Below, one piece after another: positions 8,107 to 17,037 of a stretch of DNA of 64,000 bases (position 1 is the stretch's first letter; every line of letters starts with the position of its first letter). This DNA is from CADEDH01 sp050330635. GTDB lineage: Bacteria > Actinomycetota > Acidimicrobiia > Acidimicrobiales > SZUA-35. The stretch lies in NCBI GenBank assembly GCA_050330635.1, contig JBHJNQ010000061.1, forward strand, positions 1 through 64,000, given 5' to 3'. The translations under genes were made by a program, and so were the position numbers. The notes beneath the pieces are model-generated. The model had not been told where the DNA came from. It did no database searches and was given only the letters and a program-made list of their open reading frames with translations.

Positions 8107-9786
8107 TCAGGTGCCGGTGGAGGCCGACCGGCTCGCCCCGCCCCGGGCGACGGTGTAGCCGACCGACTCGCGGTCCCAGGTGCCGGCGGTGACCCCGGCG
8201 TCGCGCAACGCCTGCTTGCGGATCTTGCCCGACGCCGTCTTGTCGAGCTCGGGCACGAACTCCAGGTAGCGGGGAACCGTGTAGCGGGGCATGCGCTCGA
8301 CGCACCAGTCGAGGAAGGCCACCGGATCGGGGGCGGGACCGGCGACGGCGATCACCGCCTTGATCTCCTCCTCCCCGCCGGCCCCCTCGACCCGCAGGCC
8401 GACGGCTGCGCTCTCGACCACCGCCGGATACTGGTTCAGGACCTGCTCCACCTCGTAGGACGAGATGTTCTCGCCCCGTCGACGGATGCGATCCTTGATG
8501 CGGTCGACGAAGTGGAGGCGGCCGGCGTCGTCGAAGCGGCCGGCGTCGCCGGTGTGGAACCAGAGATTGCGCCACGCCTCGACCGTCTTGTCGTCCATGC
8601 GGAAGTAACCGACGTTGAAGCAGAACGGGGATCGGGGTCGAACAAGAATCTCACCCACCTGTCCCGCCGCCACCTGGCGGTCGGTGTCGGGGTCGGCCAC
8701 GATCACCTCGAAGTGGTCGGTGAGGACGTGGCCGGCACACCCGGCCTCCACCGGCTCGGCCGGGTCGGAGTAGGCGACCATGTTGATCTCGGTCATGCCG
8801 TAGCCCTGCACGATCGTGGCTCCGAACCGCTCCTCCAGCTCGGCCGCCCACTCCTCGGCCACGGGGATGGCCATGAGGCGCCGCAGCTGGTGGCTGCGGT
8901 CGCGGTCGGACGGCTTCGACCGGTGGAGGAACTCCGGCATGACCCCGAGGGCGTTCGTCACCGTGGCCCGTTGATCGATGACGTCACCCAGCCACGACGA
9001 CACGGAGAAGCGCTTGACCACGTGGGCCGAGCAGCCGGCGAGCAGGGACGGGAACACCTGCATGAACAGACCGTTGGCGTGGAACAGGGGCATGCAGACG
9101 TAGTAGCGGTCGTCGCTGGTGAGCTCCATGGCGTCGATCACCCCGAGGGCGAACAGGACGCAGTGGGCCTGGGGCATGAGCACCCCCTTCGACGGCCCGG
9201 TGGTGCCCGAGGTGTACATGATCGTGCACACGTCCGACGGCGCCGGGACCGACACCGCCTCCGGGCGGGCCGCCGTGGCCTCGAGCTCGCCGTAGGCGAC
9301 GACGGTGGTGGTCGCCAGCAACGGGGGCATGACGGCCCCCTCCCCCACCTCGCCGACGACGACGGTGGTCTCGACCGGCGCCGCCCCGACCCCCACATGG
9401 TCGAACTGGTCCAGCAGCGATGCCTCGACGGCCACCACCCGGGGTTCGCTGTTGGCCACCTGGTGCTCCAGGAACGACCCCTTGAGCTCGGTGTTGACCG
9501 GGACGAACACGGCCCGCCGCTTGTGGGTGGCGAGCATGAGGGTGACGAAGGCTCGGCCGTTGGTGAGGAGGCCGAGAACCCGGTCGCCCTCCCCCACCCC
9601 GGCCTCGGCCAGGGCCGTGGCCAGACGATCGGTCACGGCGTCGAGCTCGGCGAACGTCAGATCGCCGCCGTCTTCGAACGACAGGAAGGGGGCGTCGCCC
9701 CGACGACGGGCCTGCTCGGCGACCGCGTCGACGAGGGTCCAGCGTTCGGGAGGGAGCAACCGGCGCCCCGGCAGGTCGAGTGCCAT
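8107..9786 (-). CDS. Acyl-CoA synthetase (AMP-forming, FadD/CaiC-like)
   Basis: A 559-residue adenylate-forming enzyme that activates a carboxylic acid to its CoA thioester via acyl-AMP. Core motifs are complete: YTSGTTGPSKG at 191-201, YGMTE at 329-333, WFHTGD at 409-414, RRRGENIS at 436-442, and the C-terminal catalytic Lys521 in KTASGKIRK. Length and layout are normal for the ANL superfamily. It is closest by eye to crotonobetaine/long-chain acyl-CoA ligases used in fatty-acid or sterol side-chain catabolism; the exact substrate cannot be read from the sequence. A CACAAT box 6 nt before the ATG suggests a leaderless transcript. The neighbouring conservon ends about 70 bp upstream on the same strand. 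Confidence 0.93.
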   Translation of the reverse strand: MALDLPGRRLLPPERWTLVDAVAEQARRRGDAPFLSFEDGGDLTFAELDAVTDRLATALAEAGVGEGDRVLGLLTNGRAFVTLMLATHKRRAVFVPVNTELKGSFLEHQVANSEPRVVAVEASLLDQFDHVGVGAAPVETTVVVGEVGEGAVMPPLLATTTVVAYGELEATAARPEAVSVPAPSDVCTIMYTSGTTGPSKGVLMPQAHCVLFALGVIDAMELTSDDRYYVCMPLFHANGLFMQVFPSLLAGCSAHVVKRFSVSSWLGDVIDQRATVTNALGVMPEFLHRSKPSDRDRSHQLRRLMAIPVAEEWAAELEERFGATIVQGYGMTEINMVAYSDPAEPVEAGCAGHVLTDHFEVIVADPDTDRQVAAGQVGEILVRPRSPFCFNVGYFRMDDKTVEAWRNLWFHTGDAGRFDDAGRLHFVDRIKDRIRRRGENISSYEVEQVLNQYPAVVESAAVGLRVEGAGGEEEIKAVIAVAGPAPDPVAFLDWCVERMPRYTVPRYLEFVPELDKTASGKIRKQALRDAGVTAGTWDRESVGYTVARGGASRSASTGT

Positions 9787-9792
9787 GGGCCG

Positions 9793-9798
9793 ATTGTG
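9793..9798 (-). promoter_or_regulatory. -10-like box of leaderless acyl-CoA synthetase mRNA
   Basis: CACAAT on the minus strand, 6 nt before ATG 9786. No Shine-Dalgarno sequence is present between them. Confidence 0.4.
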
Positions 9799-9858
9799 CC
9801 CGATCGGCCGCGTCGCCGGCCAGCGGGGCCAGGTCCGGCCGGCGGAGCCGGGGTCCGA

Positions 9859-10464
9859 TCAGGCCGTCGACGTGGCCTTGTTGGTCAAGCAGACGATGAC
9901 ATGGTTGAACAGGTCGAGGAGCACGGCCTTGACGGTCGAGCGGTCGCGGGCGTCGCAGGTGACGAACGGCACCGACTCGGGCACGTTGAGGGCGTAGCGA
10001 ACGGTCTCGACCGGCGGCCGGTGGTTCGGATCGAACTCGTTGAGCGCCACCACGAACGGCAGGTCGCGCTTCTCAAAGTAGTCGACGGCGTGGTAGCAGT
10101 CGTCGAGGCGACGGGTATCGACCAGAACGACGGCCCCCAGGGCGCCCTGGATCAGGTCGTCCCACATGAAGCCGAAGCGATCCTGTCCTGGGGTACCGAA
10201 CAAGTACAACACCAGGTCGTCGGCGATGCCGATGCGCCCGAAGTCCATGGCCACGGTGGTGGTCGTCTTGTCCTGCACCAGCGAGGTGTCGTCGATCCCG
10301 AAGCTCTGATCGGTGATCGCGCCCTCGGTGCGGAGCGGCTTGATGTCGCTGACGCTGCCGACGAACGTCGTCTTGCCGACGCCGAAGCCACCGGCGATCA
10401 CCAACTTCACCGAGGTCGGTGACGCCTGGACGTTCATGGTCGAGCTAGAGGGCGCTGACGCCAT
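9859..10464 (-). CDS. cvnD: Conservon GTPase CvnD (MglA/Ras-like)
   Basis: A 201-residue small GTPase. The Walker A/P-loop GGFGVGKTT is at 25-33. Switch regions include the TTTTVAMDFGRI block, followed by FGTPGQDRF, and the guanine-specificity motif is NEFD. This is the ATP/GTP-binding fourth member of the actinobacterial conservon. It is thought to receive signals through the roadblock protein and CvnA at the membrane. The ATG at 10464 has AGGAG at a good distance and overlaps the cvnC end by 20 bp, so translation is coupled. A later ATG (10437) lacks a ribosome site. Confidence 0.93.
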   Translation of the reverse strand: MASAPSSSTMNVQASPTSVKLVIAGGFGVGKTTFVGSVSDIKPLRTEGAITDQSFGIDDTSLVQDKTTTTVAMDFGRIGIADDLVLYLFGTPGQDRFGFMWDDLIQGALGAVVLVDTRRLDDCYHAVDYFEKRDLPFVVALNEFDPNHRPPVETVRYALNVPESVPFVTCDARDRSTVKAVLLDLFNHVIVCLTNKATSTA

Positions 10465-10807
10465 CGATCAATCTCCTGACTAGTTGGATGTCGTCGGCAG
10501 CGGCCGTCTGGTGGACGCGGACGAGCCCCAACTCCGCCATGTCGCTCACCAGCACGAGCACGACCCCCAAGGGAAGGTGGAGCAGGGCCGAGATCTCCGC
10601 CGCCGACATCATCGACGCCAGCAGCTCCCAGATCTTGCGATGGGTCGCATCGAGCGGCGCCTGGCTCCGCCCGTTCAGATCAGCCCGGTCGACGAGCGAC
10701 TCCATGACCACGTCGACCGACGCCCGTGTCCGGCCCCTGGTGAGGATGAAGGGCCGGACGACGTTGTCCTCCAGCCCTACATCGTCGCTGTCGTACCGGC
10801 CCGTCAT
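10445..10807 (-). CDS. cvnC: Conservon protein CvnC (DUF742)
   Basis: A 120-residue DUF742 protein with VRPFILTRGRTRA near the N-terminus, then KIWELLASMMSAAEISALLHLPLGVV, a winged-helix-like segment, and a C-terminal RRLIDG. DUF742 proteins are the third part of the cvnABCD signalling cassette. ATG 10807 overlaps the cvnB stop as ATGA, which supports this start over the longer frame. Confidence 0.93.
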   Translation of the reverse strand: MTGRYDSDDVGLEDNVVRPFILTRGRTRASVDVVMESLVDRADLNGRSQAPLDATHRKIWELLASMMSAAEISALLHLPLGVVLVLVSDMAELGLVRVHQTAAADDIQLVRRLIDGVSAL

Positions 10808-11226
10808 GCCACTGACAGCGGGTTCTTCAGCTCGGCGATCAGTGCCGGGGTGAGCGCTGCGCCCGCTTTCTTGCACAGCAGTGTCATCTCGTAGGCGATC
10901 TGGCCGATGTCGCAGTCGCGGTCGGCGATGACACCCAGCGTCGAGCCGCCGCCGATGGCGGTCACGAACTGGTAGCCGTCGGTCATCTCGACGATCACCT
11001 GTTCGACGGCCTTGAAGTTGTAGCAGGCCGCAGCACCACTGGTGAGGCTGATCAGCCCGCTGGTGATGGCGGCGAACTGCTCGACGTTCTCCCGTTGCCG
11101 GCCGGCCGAGGCCGCCAGCAGGAGACCGTCCGACGACACGGCGACGGCCTCCTGAACACCGTCGGTCCTGTCGACGAACTGTCGCAGCAACCAGTTGAAG
11201 TTCCTGGCCTCTTCACTCACATCCAT
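10804..11226 (-). CDS. cvnB: Conservon roadblock/LC7 protein CvnB
   Basis: A 140-residue roadblock/LC7 protein. It has the typical FNWLLRQFVDRTDGVQEAVAVSSDGLLLAAS start, central AAITSGLISLTSGAA and the strand QVIVEMTDGYQFVTAIG. Such proteins act as regulators (GAP-like) of the partner GTPase CvnD. ATG 11226 follows the cvnA stop by 5 nt, and the GGAG ribosome site overlaps the end of cvnA. The longer upstream frame is read-through of cvnA DNA and is not used. Confidence 0.94.
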   Translation of the reverse strand: MDVSEEARNFNWLLRQFVDRTDGVQEAVAVSSDGLLLAASAGRQRENVEQFAAITSGLISLTSGAAACYNFKAVEQVIVEMTDGYQFVTAIGGGSTLGVIADRDCDIGQIAYEMTLLCKKAGAALTPALIAELKNPLSVA

Positions 11227-11231
11227 CGCGC

Positions 11232-14123
11232 TCACTCCTTCGAGGCTTGGTCGGGCCGGCGCCGTGACGAGGGGTCGGAGGGGGTCGATTCCGCCGCCGC
11301 CTTGCCCCGCTGGAAGCTGCTCCACTGATTCCGGTTCTCCTCCGCCGTGGCCACGGCCCGCTCCTCGCTCACCGGATCGGTCGGCGGGCGCTCCCCCTCC
11401 GGGGCGGGTGCCTCCTCGCGCTCGACGGCCTGACGCCGCCTGAATCCGAACTTGGCCAGCTCGTCCTTGGTGCCGGCCGGGGCCGCTGCGGTCCCGGCCG
11501 GGGGCGCTACGGTCCCGGGGCCAGCCCGGTTCGCTCCGGCCGTGGTCCCGGCCTGGTCGTTTCCTGCCTCGTCGCTCGTGCGGCGGCCGGGGTTGCCCGA
11601 GTCGTCGGCGCGCGCCCGACGGGTGAACTCGGTTCCCCCCACCGTCACCGTCACCTTCTCCGCCGGTTCGTCGGGGCGCCTTCTGGCGTCGATTCCGGCG
11701 TCGTCGGTGTCGTCGGCTCGCTTGGCCGCTCGCTCGTCGTCGCCGAGGGCCGCCACCCGCTCGGCCTCGGTGGTGGTGTCCGACCCGTCATCATCGGCAT
11801 CGCTGGCTCCGCTCTCGCTCATGGTCTGATCATCGTCCTCGGCCACCGCCACCTCTGCGCCCCCGGCCACCGCCACCTCGGCGCCCTCGCCCACCGCGTC
11901 ATCGCCCCCGGCCACCGCCACCTCGTCACCGGCTAAGGGGCCGGCGACGGCCCCGATGCACGCGCCGCCGCCCTCCGCTTCGACGACGGTGACCTCGTCT
12001 GCGAGGTCCGGCCCGCCATCATCTGTGGCGGCGCCGGTTTCGGCGTGAGCGTCGCTCCCGACGGCGGTATCGGCCGTGTCGGGGTCGTCTTCGACCTCGA
12101 CCTCGGTCGTGACCAGCGACGAGGGCACGAGGACGGTGGCCGTCGTGCCTCCCCTGGAGGAGGCGGCGAGCGTCACCTCGATGCCGTGGAGCTGGGAGAG
12201 ACGCCCCACCACGTAGAGGCCGAGGGCCTGGGTCGGCACCTGCGACAGGTCGTACGACACCGAGAGCCGCTGGTTGGCCTCGGCCAGCTCCTCCGGCGCC
12301 ATGCCCAGGCCCTCGTCGCTGACGGTGATGGCGTAGCCTCGATTGGTGCGGCGCCCGATTATCCGCACCGGCGCCTGGGGCGGCGAGAAGCTCAGGGCGT
12401 TCTCGATGAGCTCGGCCAGGACATGGGCCAAGTCGGCCACGACGTTGCCCTGCAGCTTGGTCTCGCTCAGCGAGGACATCTCGACCCGCTCGTACTCCTC
12501 GACCTCGGCCAGGGCAGCGTGCACGGCGTTGTCGATGTCGACCGGGGCCGACCACCGGCGGGGCGACCGCTCGCCCGCCAGAACGAGGAGGCTCTCGGCG
12601 TTGCGCCGCATGCGGGTGGCGAGGTGGTCGAGCTTGAACAGCGAGTCCAGAGTCTCGGGATCGGCCTCCGCCCGTTCCAACCCGTCGATGAAGCGCAACT
12701 GGCGCTTGATGAGGGAGTTGTTGCGGCGACCGAGGTTGACGAACATGTCCGACGTCTTGCGGCGGTTGATGGCCTGCTCGCCGGCCAGGCGGACGGCCGT
12801 GCCCTGCACCGAGTTGAACGAGGCGGCCAGTTGCTCCAGCTCGTCGCCCGTGTGGAGATCGATGTCCGGCACCTGGATCGAGTCGAGGTCGGCGTCGGGA
12901 TCGTCGAGCCGGGCCACGAGCGCGGGCAGGCCCGTCTCCGCCGCCTCGGAGGCGGCCTTCGTCAGTCGGCGGATCGGAACGACGAGGCCGTTGGCCAGGA
13001 AACGGGACATCACGAAGGCGATGCCCATCCCGCCCACGAGCAGCAGCACAACGAGGGTGCGGAGACTACGACCCGACGTCTCGATGTCGTTCTCGAGGCC
13101 CTCCAGGCCCCGCAGGGAGGCGAAGGCGACCTCGGCCGGTTCGCTGGCCACGACGATCCAATCGAAGCCGGCGAAACCCCCGAGGTCATCGCCGAAGACC
13201 AGGGGATCGTCGGTGCGGACGAAGCCGAGCACCCGCTCGTCGCCGATCGCCGAGCCGCTCTCGGCGGCGGCGAACGCGGCCACCAGATCCTCGTCGCCGG
13301 CGACGATACCGAGCTCCTCGTTCATCATCCGGGACGACTCGTGACCGGTGGCGGTGTCGGCGATCAGCCGACCGTCGGCCAGGGCAACCATGAAGTCGAG
13401 ATTGTCGCTGCTGTGGATCTGGGTGATGTCCTGGACGTAGTCGATCGAGAGCACGGTCTTCAGGACGCCGAGACGGCGACCGGTGTCCTGGTCGTCGATC
13501 CGGACCGAGATGTCGACGGAGAACACGCCGGCCGACTCGTCGTAGTCGACGTCGCTGACCGAGATGCCCTGGGTCCAGGCCTCCTGCCACCAGTCCTCGT
13601 CGCTCTGGACGAAGTCGCTGGTGAGGTCGGTCAGTCCAGCGTTGTAGCCGAACGAATCGGTGAAGAAGACCTCACGGAACTCGGACCGTGCGGCGATCTC
13701 GTCCCTCAGGAAGGTCTGGGCCTCGAACGCCACCCCGGTGGACTTGCGGTCCTCGAAACGGGCCTCGAGCTCGTCGATGGGGAGAGCGGCGAGACCTTCG
13801 GACCTCGAGAACTCGTCGGCCGCCTTGACGTCGGCGATGACGACCGGGCTGCGGGCCCAGTCCATGGCGTTCCCGATCCGCTCCTTGAGCACCAGGGTCA
13901 GTTCACGGGCGACCGCCGTCGCATGCGCCTCGGCGTTCACGCCGATGCTCTCCTGGGACAGCAGCTGTCGGGTCTCGTCGACGCGCTCCCCGGCGGCGGT
14001 ACTCAACTGGTTGAGACCGATCAGAACCACGGCGGACAGGGTGATCAGCGGGATCAGCGCCACCACGACAGTCCGCACGAAGATCTTCGAGCCAATTGAT
14101 GAGAACGAGCCAACTCCGCTCAT
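11232..14123 (-). CDS. cvnA: Conservon membrane histidine-kinase-like sensor CvnA with extended disordered tail
   Basis: The 963-residue protein begins MSGVGSFSSIGSK; AAGGCGAG precedes this ATG. It has a first membrane helix (IFVRTVVVALIPLITLSAVV), a large extracellular cache-like domain (about 45-350), a second helix (TLVVLLLVGGMGIAFV) and a HAMP segment. The helix LDHLATRMRRNAESLLVLAG follows, then an HATPase domain (LIENALSFSPP, DEGLGMAPEEL, GLYVVGRLSQLHG). The C-terminal about 320 residues are Asp/Glu/Ala/Gly-rich and low in complexity. They include three copies of the 15-mer GGCCACCGCCACCTC (plus strand at 11841, 11865, 11910). CvnA is the membrane sensor of the conservon; its C-terminal tail recruits CvnB-D in known systems. 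The dedicated cache domain implies a small-molecule signal. Confidence 0.92.
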   Translation of the reverse strand: MSGVGSFSSIGSKIFVRTVVVALIPLITLSAVVLIGLNQLSTAAGERVDETRQLLSQESIGVNAEAHATAVARELTLVLKERIGNAMDWARSPVVIADVKAADEFSRSEGLAALPIDELEARFEDRKSTGVAFEAQTFLRDEIAARSEFREVFFTDSFGYNAGLTDLTSDFVQSDEDWWQEAWTQGISVSDVDYDESAGVFSVDISVRIDDQDTGRRLGVLKTVLSIDYVQDITQIHSSDNLDFMVALADGRLIADTATGHESSRMMNEELGIVAGDEDLVAAFAAAESGSAIGDERVLGFVRTDDPLVFGDDLGGFAGFDWIVVASEPAEVAFASLRGLEGLENDIETSGRSLRTLVVLLLVGGMGIAFVMSRFLANGLVVPIRRLTKAASEAAETGLPALVARLDDPDADLDSIQVPDIDLHTGDELEQLAASFNSVQGTAVRLAGEQAINRRKTSDMFVNLGRRNNSLIKRQLRFIDGLERAEADPETLDSLFKLDHLATRMRRNAESLLVLAGERSPRRWSAPVDIDNAVHAALAEVEEYERVEMSSLSETKLQGNVVADLAHVLAELIENALSFSPPQAPVRIIGRRTNRGYAITVSDEGLGMAPEELAEANQRLSVSYDLSQVPTQALGLYVVGRLSQLHGIEVTLAASSRGGTTATVLVPSSLVTTEVEVEDDPDTADTAVGSDAHAETGAATDDGGPDLADEVTVVEAEGGGACIGAVAGPLAGDEVAVAGGDDAVGEGAEVAVAGGAEVAVAEDDDQTMSESGASDADDDGSDTTTEAERVAALGDDERAAKRADDTDDAGIDARRRPDEPAEKVTVTVGGTEFTRRARADDSGNPGRRTSDEAGNDQAGTTAGANRAGPGTVAPPAGTAAAPAGTKDELAKFGFRRRQAVEREEAPAPEGERPPTDPVSEERAVATAEENRNQWSSFQRGKAAAESTPSDPSSRRRPDQASKE
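11841..11924. repeat. Imperfect short repeats in the cvnA tail
   Basis: Three exact copies of GGCCACCGCCACCTC start at 11841, 11865 and 11910. On the coding strand they encode repeated EVAVAG/AEVAVA runs. They probably arose by slippage. Confidence 0.7.
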
Positions 14124-14301
14124 GTCTCGCCTTTCGGGGTGAGGTACAGGACGGCCTAGCGCAATCGCCAGATCCATCGACGGGCCGCGAGGGGGCGACG
14201 ATGGGCCATACGACCTCTTGTCCCGACGGGCCGTCCCGCTCAGCGGCTAGGGGGCGGGGGCCACGCACCGGCCAGGGCGGTCGGCATCGCCCGGCGCAAC
14301 G

Positions 14302-14781
14302 TCAGGCCAGCGACTCCCCCGCCTCGGAGGTGGGGTGCGACTCACGCCACAGGGCGTACTCGTCGGCCAGGCCCAGCATTATCAGTGGCAGCAGCCCACC
14401 GGTGAACACACCGGCGGGGGTGGCGACGACGAGCAGGACGAGCGTGTAGACGACGGTGGTGGCGACGGCGGCGGCCCGGTAGCGGCCGACACCCTCGCCC
14501 GGCGGCCGGTTGAGCGTGAGTGCACCACCGACGGCGAACCCGGCCGTGGCCCCGAGGACCGGGGCCACCAGGCCCACGACGAGCCCGATGCTCACGAGCA
14601 GACCCATGGCCCGCAGGACCCGCCCCGGAGCGTCGGGGCGGCGGGACACGAACGCCAGCACCACGAACACCAGGGGGGCGAGGGCCACGCCGACCCCGAT
14701 GAGCGACCCGGAGATACGGCCGGGGTCGTCGTCCGGTCCGACGAAGCCGGCGGCGTACAGGAAGTAGCTGAGTGTCATCAC
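14302..14781 (-). CDS. Small polytopic membrane protein, ABC-operon tail
   Basis: A 159-residue protein with four to five hydrophobic helices (LIGVGVALAPLVFVVLAFV, AMGLLVSIGLVVGLVAPVLGATAGF, AAAVATTVVYTLVLLVV, GLLPLIMLGLADEYALW). It lies 67 bp after the second permease and may be the last gene of the importer operon. The start is uncertain. GTG 14781 or ATG 14778 is the first usable codon, but the hydrophobic frame continues upstream to a TGA near the permease end (NWLAIAVATPV). No family is recognised. Confidence 0.6.
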   Translation of the reverse strand: MMTLSYFLYAAGFVGPDDDPGRISGSLIGVGVALAPLVFVVLAFVSRRPDAPGRVLRAMGLLVSIGLVVGLVAPVLGATAGFAVGGALTLNRPPGEGVGRYRAAAVATTVVYTLVLLVVATPAGVFTGGLLPLIMLGLADEYALWRESHPTSEAGESLA

Positions 14782-14848
14782 CGGGGTGGCGACGGCGATC
14801 GCCAGCCAGTTCCAACGGCGGACCTCGTCGTTCTCCCCGGCCGTGGTC

Positions 14849-15766
14849 CTAGCCCTTCACCGAACCGGCCGTGAGACCGCGGACGAAGAACCGCTGGAGG
14901 GCGAAGAAGACGATGAGGGGGAGGACCATCGTCACGAACGCCGCCGCCGGCAACAGGTTGAGCGCGCCCTCCCCCCGGCCCGCCAGGTCGGCCAGCTCGA
15001 CGGTCAGCACCCGCACATCGGGCTCGATACCGAGGAACACGAAGGCCACGAGGTAGTCGTTCCACGTCCATAGGAACTGGAAGATGGCGAACGAGGCCAG
15101 CACCGGCACCGACAGGGGGATCATGAGACGGACGAAGATGTCGAAATGGCCGGCCCCGTCGATCTTGGCCGACTCGACGATCGACGACGGCAACGAGCCC
15201 ATGAAGTTGCGGAGGAGGTAGACGGCGAGTGGCATGCCGAAGCCGGCGTGGGCCATCCACACCGCCGGATAGGTGCCGGTCAGGTCGTTGCTCGTGTACA
15301 CCCGCAGGATGGGGATGAGGGCCATTTGGAGCGGGACGACCATCAGCCCGACCACGATGACGAACAGGTAGTCACGACCGGGGAAGTGCATCCAGGCGAA
15401 GGCGTAGGCGGCGAAGGCGGCCACCGTCAGCGGGATCACCACCGACGGGATGGTGACGGCCACCGTGTTGGCGAAGGCGTTGCCGAAGCCGTCGTCGAGG
15501 ACTCGGGAGTAGTTGTCGAGGGTCCAGGTCCCGGAATCGAAGATGTCGTCGAAGACGGTCCACCAGCCGTCGGCCCGGATCGACCGGGGCTCGCGCAGGG
15601 AGTTGATCAACAGCCCGAGCGACGGGATCGTCCACAGGACGGCCACGAGCGACACGACCAGCAGGGCCGGCAGCCGCTGGGGTCGCTTCCGGCGGGAGCG
15701 GCGTGCGGGTTCCGGTGTGGCCGGAGGATCGTCGGCTGCTGCGACGTCGTCGGTGGCGATGGTCAT
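14849..15766 (-). CDS. Carbohydrate ABC transporter permease (MalG/AglG-like)
   Basis: A 305-residue permease of the MalG class with six predicted helices, from LLVVSLVAVLWTIPSLGLL to MVLPLIVFFALQRFFVRG. The EAA cytoplasmic loop is ESAKIDGAGHFDIFVRLMIPL, which contacts the ATPase. The C-terminal GLTAGSVKG is typical. Its start overlaps the stop of the MalF-like gene by 4 bp (ATGA), so the two are translated together. No ATPase gene lies in the cluster, so it probably uses a shared MsmK/MalK-type ATPase encoded elsewhere. Confidence 0.93.
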   Translation of the reverse strand: MTIATDDVAAADDPPATPEPARRSRRKRPQRLPALLVVSLVAVLWTIPSLGLLINSLREPRSIRADGWWTVFDDIFDSGTWTLDNYSRVLDDGFGNAFANTVAVTIPSVVIPLTVAAFAAYAFAWMHFPGRDYLFVIVVGLMVVPLQMALIPILRVYTSNDLTGTYPAVWMAHAGFGMPLAVYLLRNFMGSLPSSIVESAKIDGAGHFDIFVRLMIPLSVPVLASFAIFQFLWTWNDYLVAFVFLGIEPDVRVLTVELADLAGRGEGALNLLPAAAFVTMVLPLIVFFALQRFFVRGLTAGSVKG

Positions 15767-16935
15767 CGCATTGCCTCCTGGGCTCGGAACCGCTTCACGT
15801 TGATCACGAGGATGGGCACGACGGCCACGAACAGCAGCACTGCCAGCGCGGCGCCGATCCCGTTGTTGCGGTTGGTGAAGAACTCCTGGACCATCTGCTG
15901 GGCGATGACCTGGGTGTCATCCCGACCGTTGGTGGTGACCCACACGATGTCGAACACCTTCCACACCGTGATCAGCACGGTCGTCCACACGACGACGATC
16001 GTGGAGGCGATCGACGGGAGGATGATGCGCCAGAACACCTGGAACTCGTCGGCCCCGTCGATGCGGGCCGCCTCCAGCAGATCGTCGGGGACACCCTTGA
16101 TGGCCGATGAGAGGATCACCATGGAGAATCCGGTCTGGAGCCAGATCAGGATGATCATTAGGAACAGGTTGTTCCACGGTTCCAGGGTGAGCCACTGGAC
16201 CGCATCACCCCCGAAGATCCCGGTCCAGATGGCGTTGAGCAGGCCGATCTGGTTGCCGAACCCTTCGGCCCGGAAGCTGTAGACAAAGGTCCAGACCACG
16301 ACGGCCCCGACGAACGAGATGGCCATGGGCAGGAAGATGATCGACTTGGCAATCGACTCGGCCCGTTTCGACAGCTTGTCGGCCATCGTGGCGAAGGCGA
16401 GGCCGATGACGACGGCGGCCGCGGGTACGATCAACACCCAGACCAGGCTGTTGCGCAGGCCGATCAGGTACTGGCGCTCGGTGAGGATCCGTTCGTAGTT
16501 GTCGAAGCCGACGAAGCTGGTGCTGTCGGAGTTCTGGAAGCTGAGGATCAGGGTGTTGACCGCCGGGTACACGAGGTAGAAGGCGAGCAACACCAACGCC
16601 GGGCCGACGAACACGAACGGCCGAACGCCGGCCGCCGCTTTCGTGGGCAGGAGGTCGACGAGGCGGTCGGCCCCCCAGAACAGCACCCAGATGCCGACGG
16701 TGCCGATCAGCAGCGCCACCACCACCTGGAGGGCCTTGTTCGCATCCTCGTCCTTCAGGAAGCCGAAGGTGAAGAACACGGCCATGACGACGGCGGGAAT
16801 GGCGAGCGCCGATACGAGCCGCAGGAGCCAGACGACGATCGAATTGTCGCTCCGCTCATCCTGGAGTGGGGACGGTGCGCGTCGGTCACGTTCGTCGATC
16901 GCATCGTCCTCGAGTACCGGTGGTGTCAGCGTCAT
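15763..16935 (-). CDS. Carbohydrate ABC transporter permease (MalF/AglF-like)
   Basis: A 390-residue permease with two extra N-terminal helices (LVSALAIPAVVMAVFFTFGF and ALQVVVALLIGTVGIWVLFW) before the usual six. This resembles the AglF subunit of alpha-glucoside importers. The EAA loop is EAARIDGADEFQVFWRIILPSI. It follows the binding-protein gene by 102 bp and overlaps the next permease by 4 bp. The substrate is probably an oligosaccharide or alpha-glucoside; this is inferred from the layout only. Confidence 0.92.
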   Translation of the reverse strand: MTLTPPVLEDDAIDERDRRAPSPLQDERSDNSIVVWLLRLVSALAIPAVVMAVFFTFGFLKDEDANKALQVVVALLIGTVGIWVLFWGADRLVDLLPTKAAAGVRPFVFVGPALVLLAFYLVYPAVNTLILSFQNSDSTSFVGFDNYERILTERQYLIGLRNSLVWVLIVPAAAVVIGLAFATMADKLSKRAESIAKSIIFLPMAISFVGAVVVWTFVYSFRAEGFGNQIGLLNAIWTGIFGGDAVQWLTLEPWNNLFLMIILIWLQTGFSMVILSSAIKGVPDDLLEAARIDGADEFQVFWRIILPSIASTIVVVWTTVLITVWKVFDIVWVTTNGRDDTQVIAQQMVQEFFTNRNNGIGAALAVLLFVAVVPILVINVKRFRAQEAMR

Positions 16936-17037
16936 CCGCCTGCTCCCCCTCTGCTTCCCCTGGCCCGACGGTAGTTGGCCGTGGGGGTGGCCGCCACGGC
17001 CACCCCCACAGCATCGCCGATCAGCGAGCGGCCCTGC

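Noticed and set aside
8017..10422. Long plus-strand open frame (about 800 codons)
   Set aside because: It is antisense to the acyl-CoA synthetase and conservon GTPase genes, which have clear motifs. It is low-complexity His/Val/Gly/Asp text typical of antisense high-GC frames.
12045..14099. Long plus-strand open frame opposite cvnA
   Set aside because: Mirror of the CvnA coding strand; no recognisable domain and antisense-type composition.
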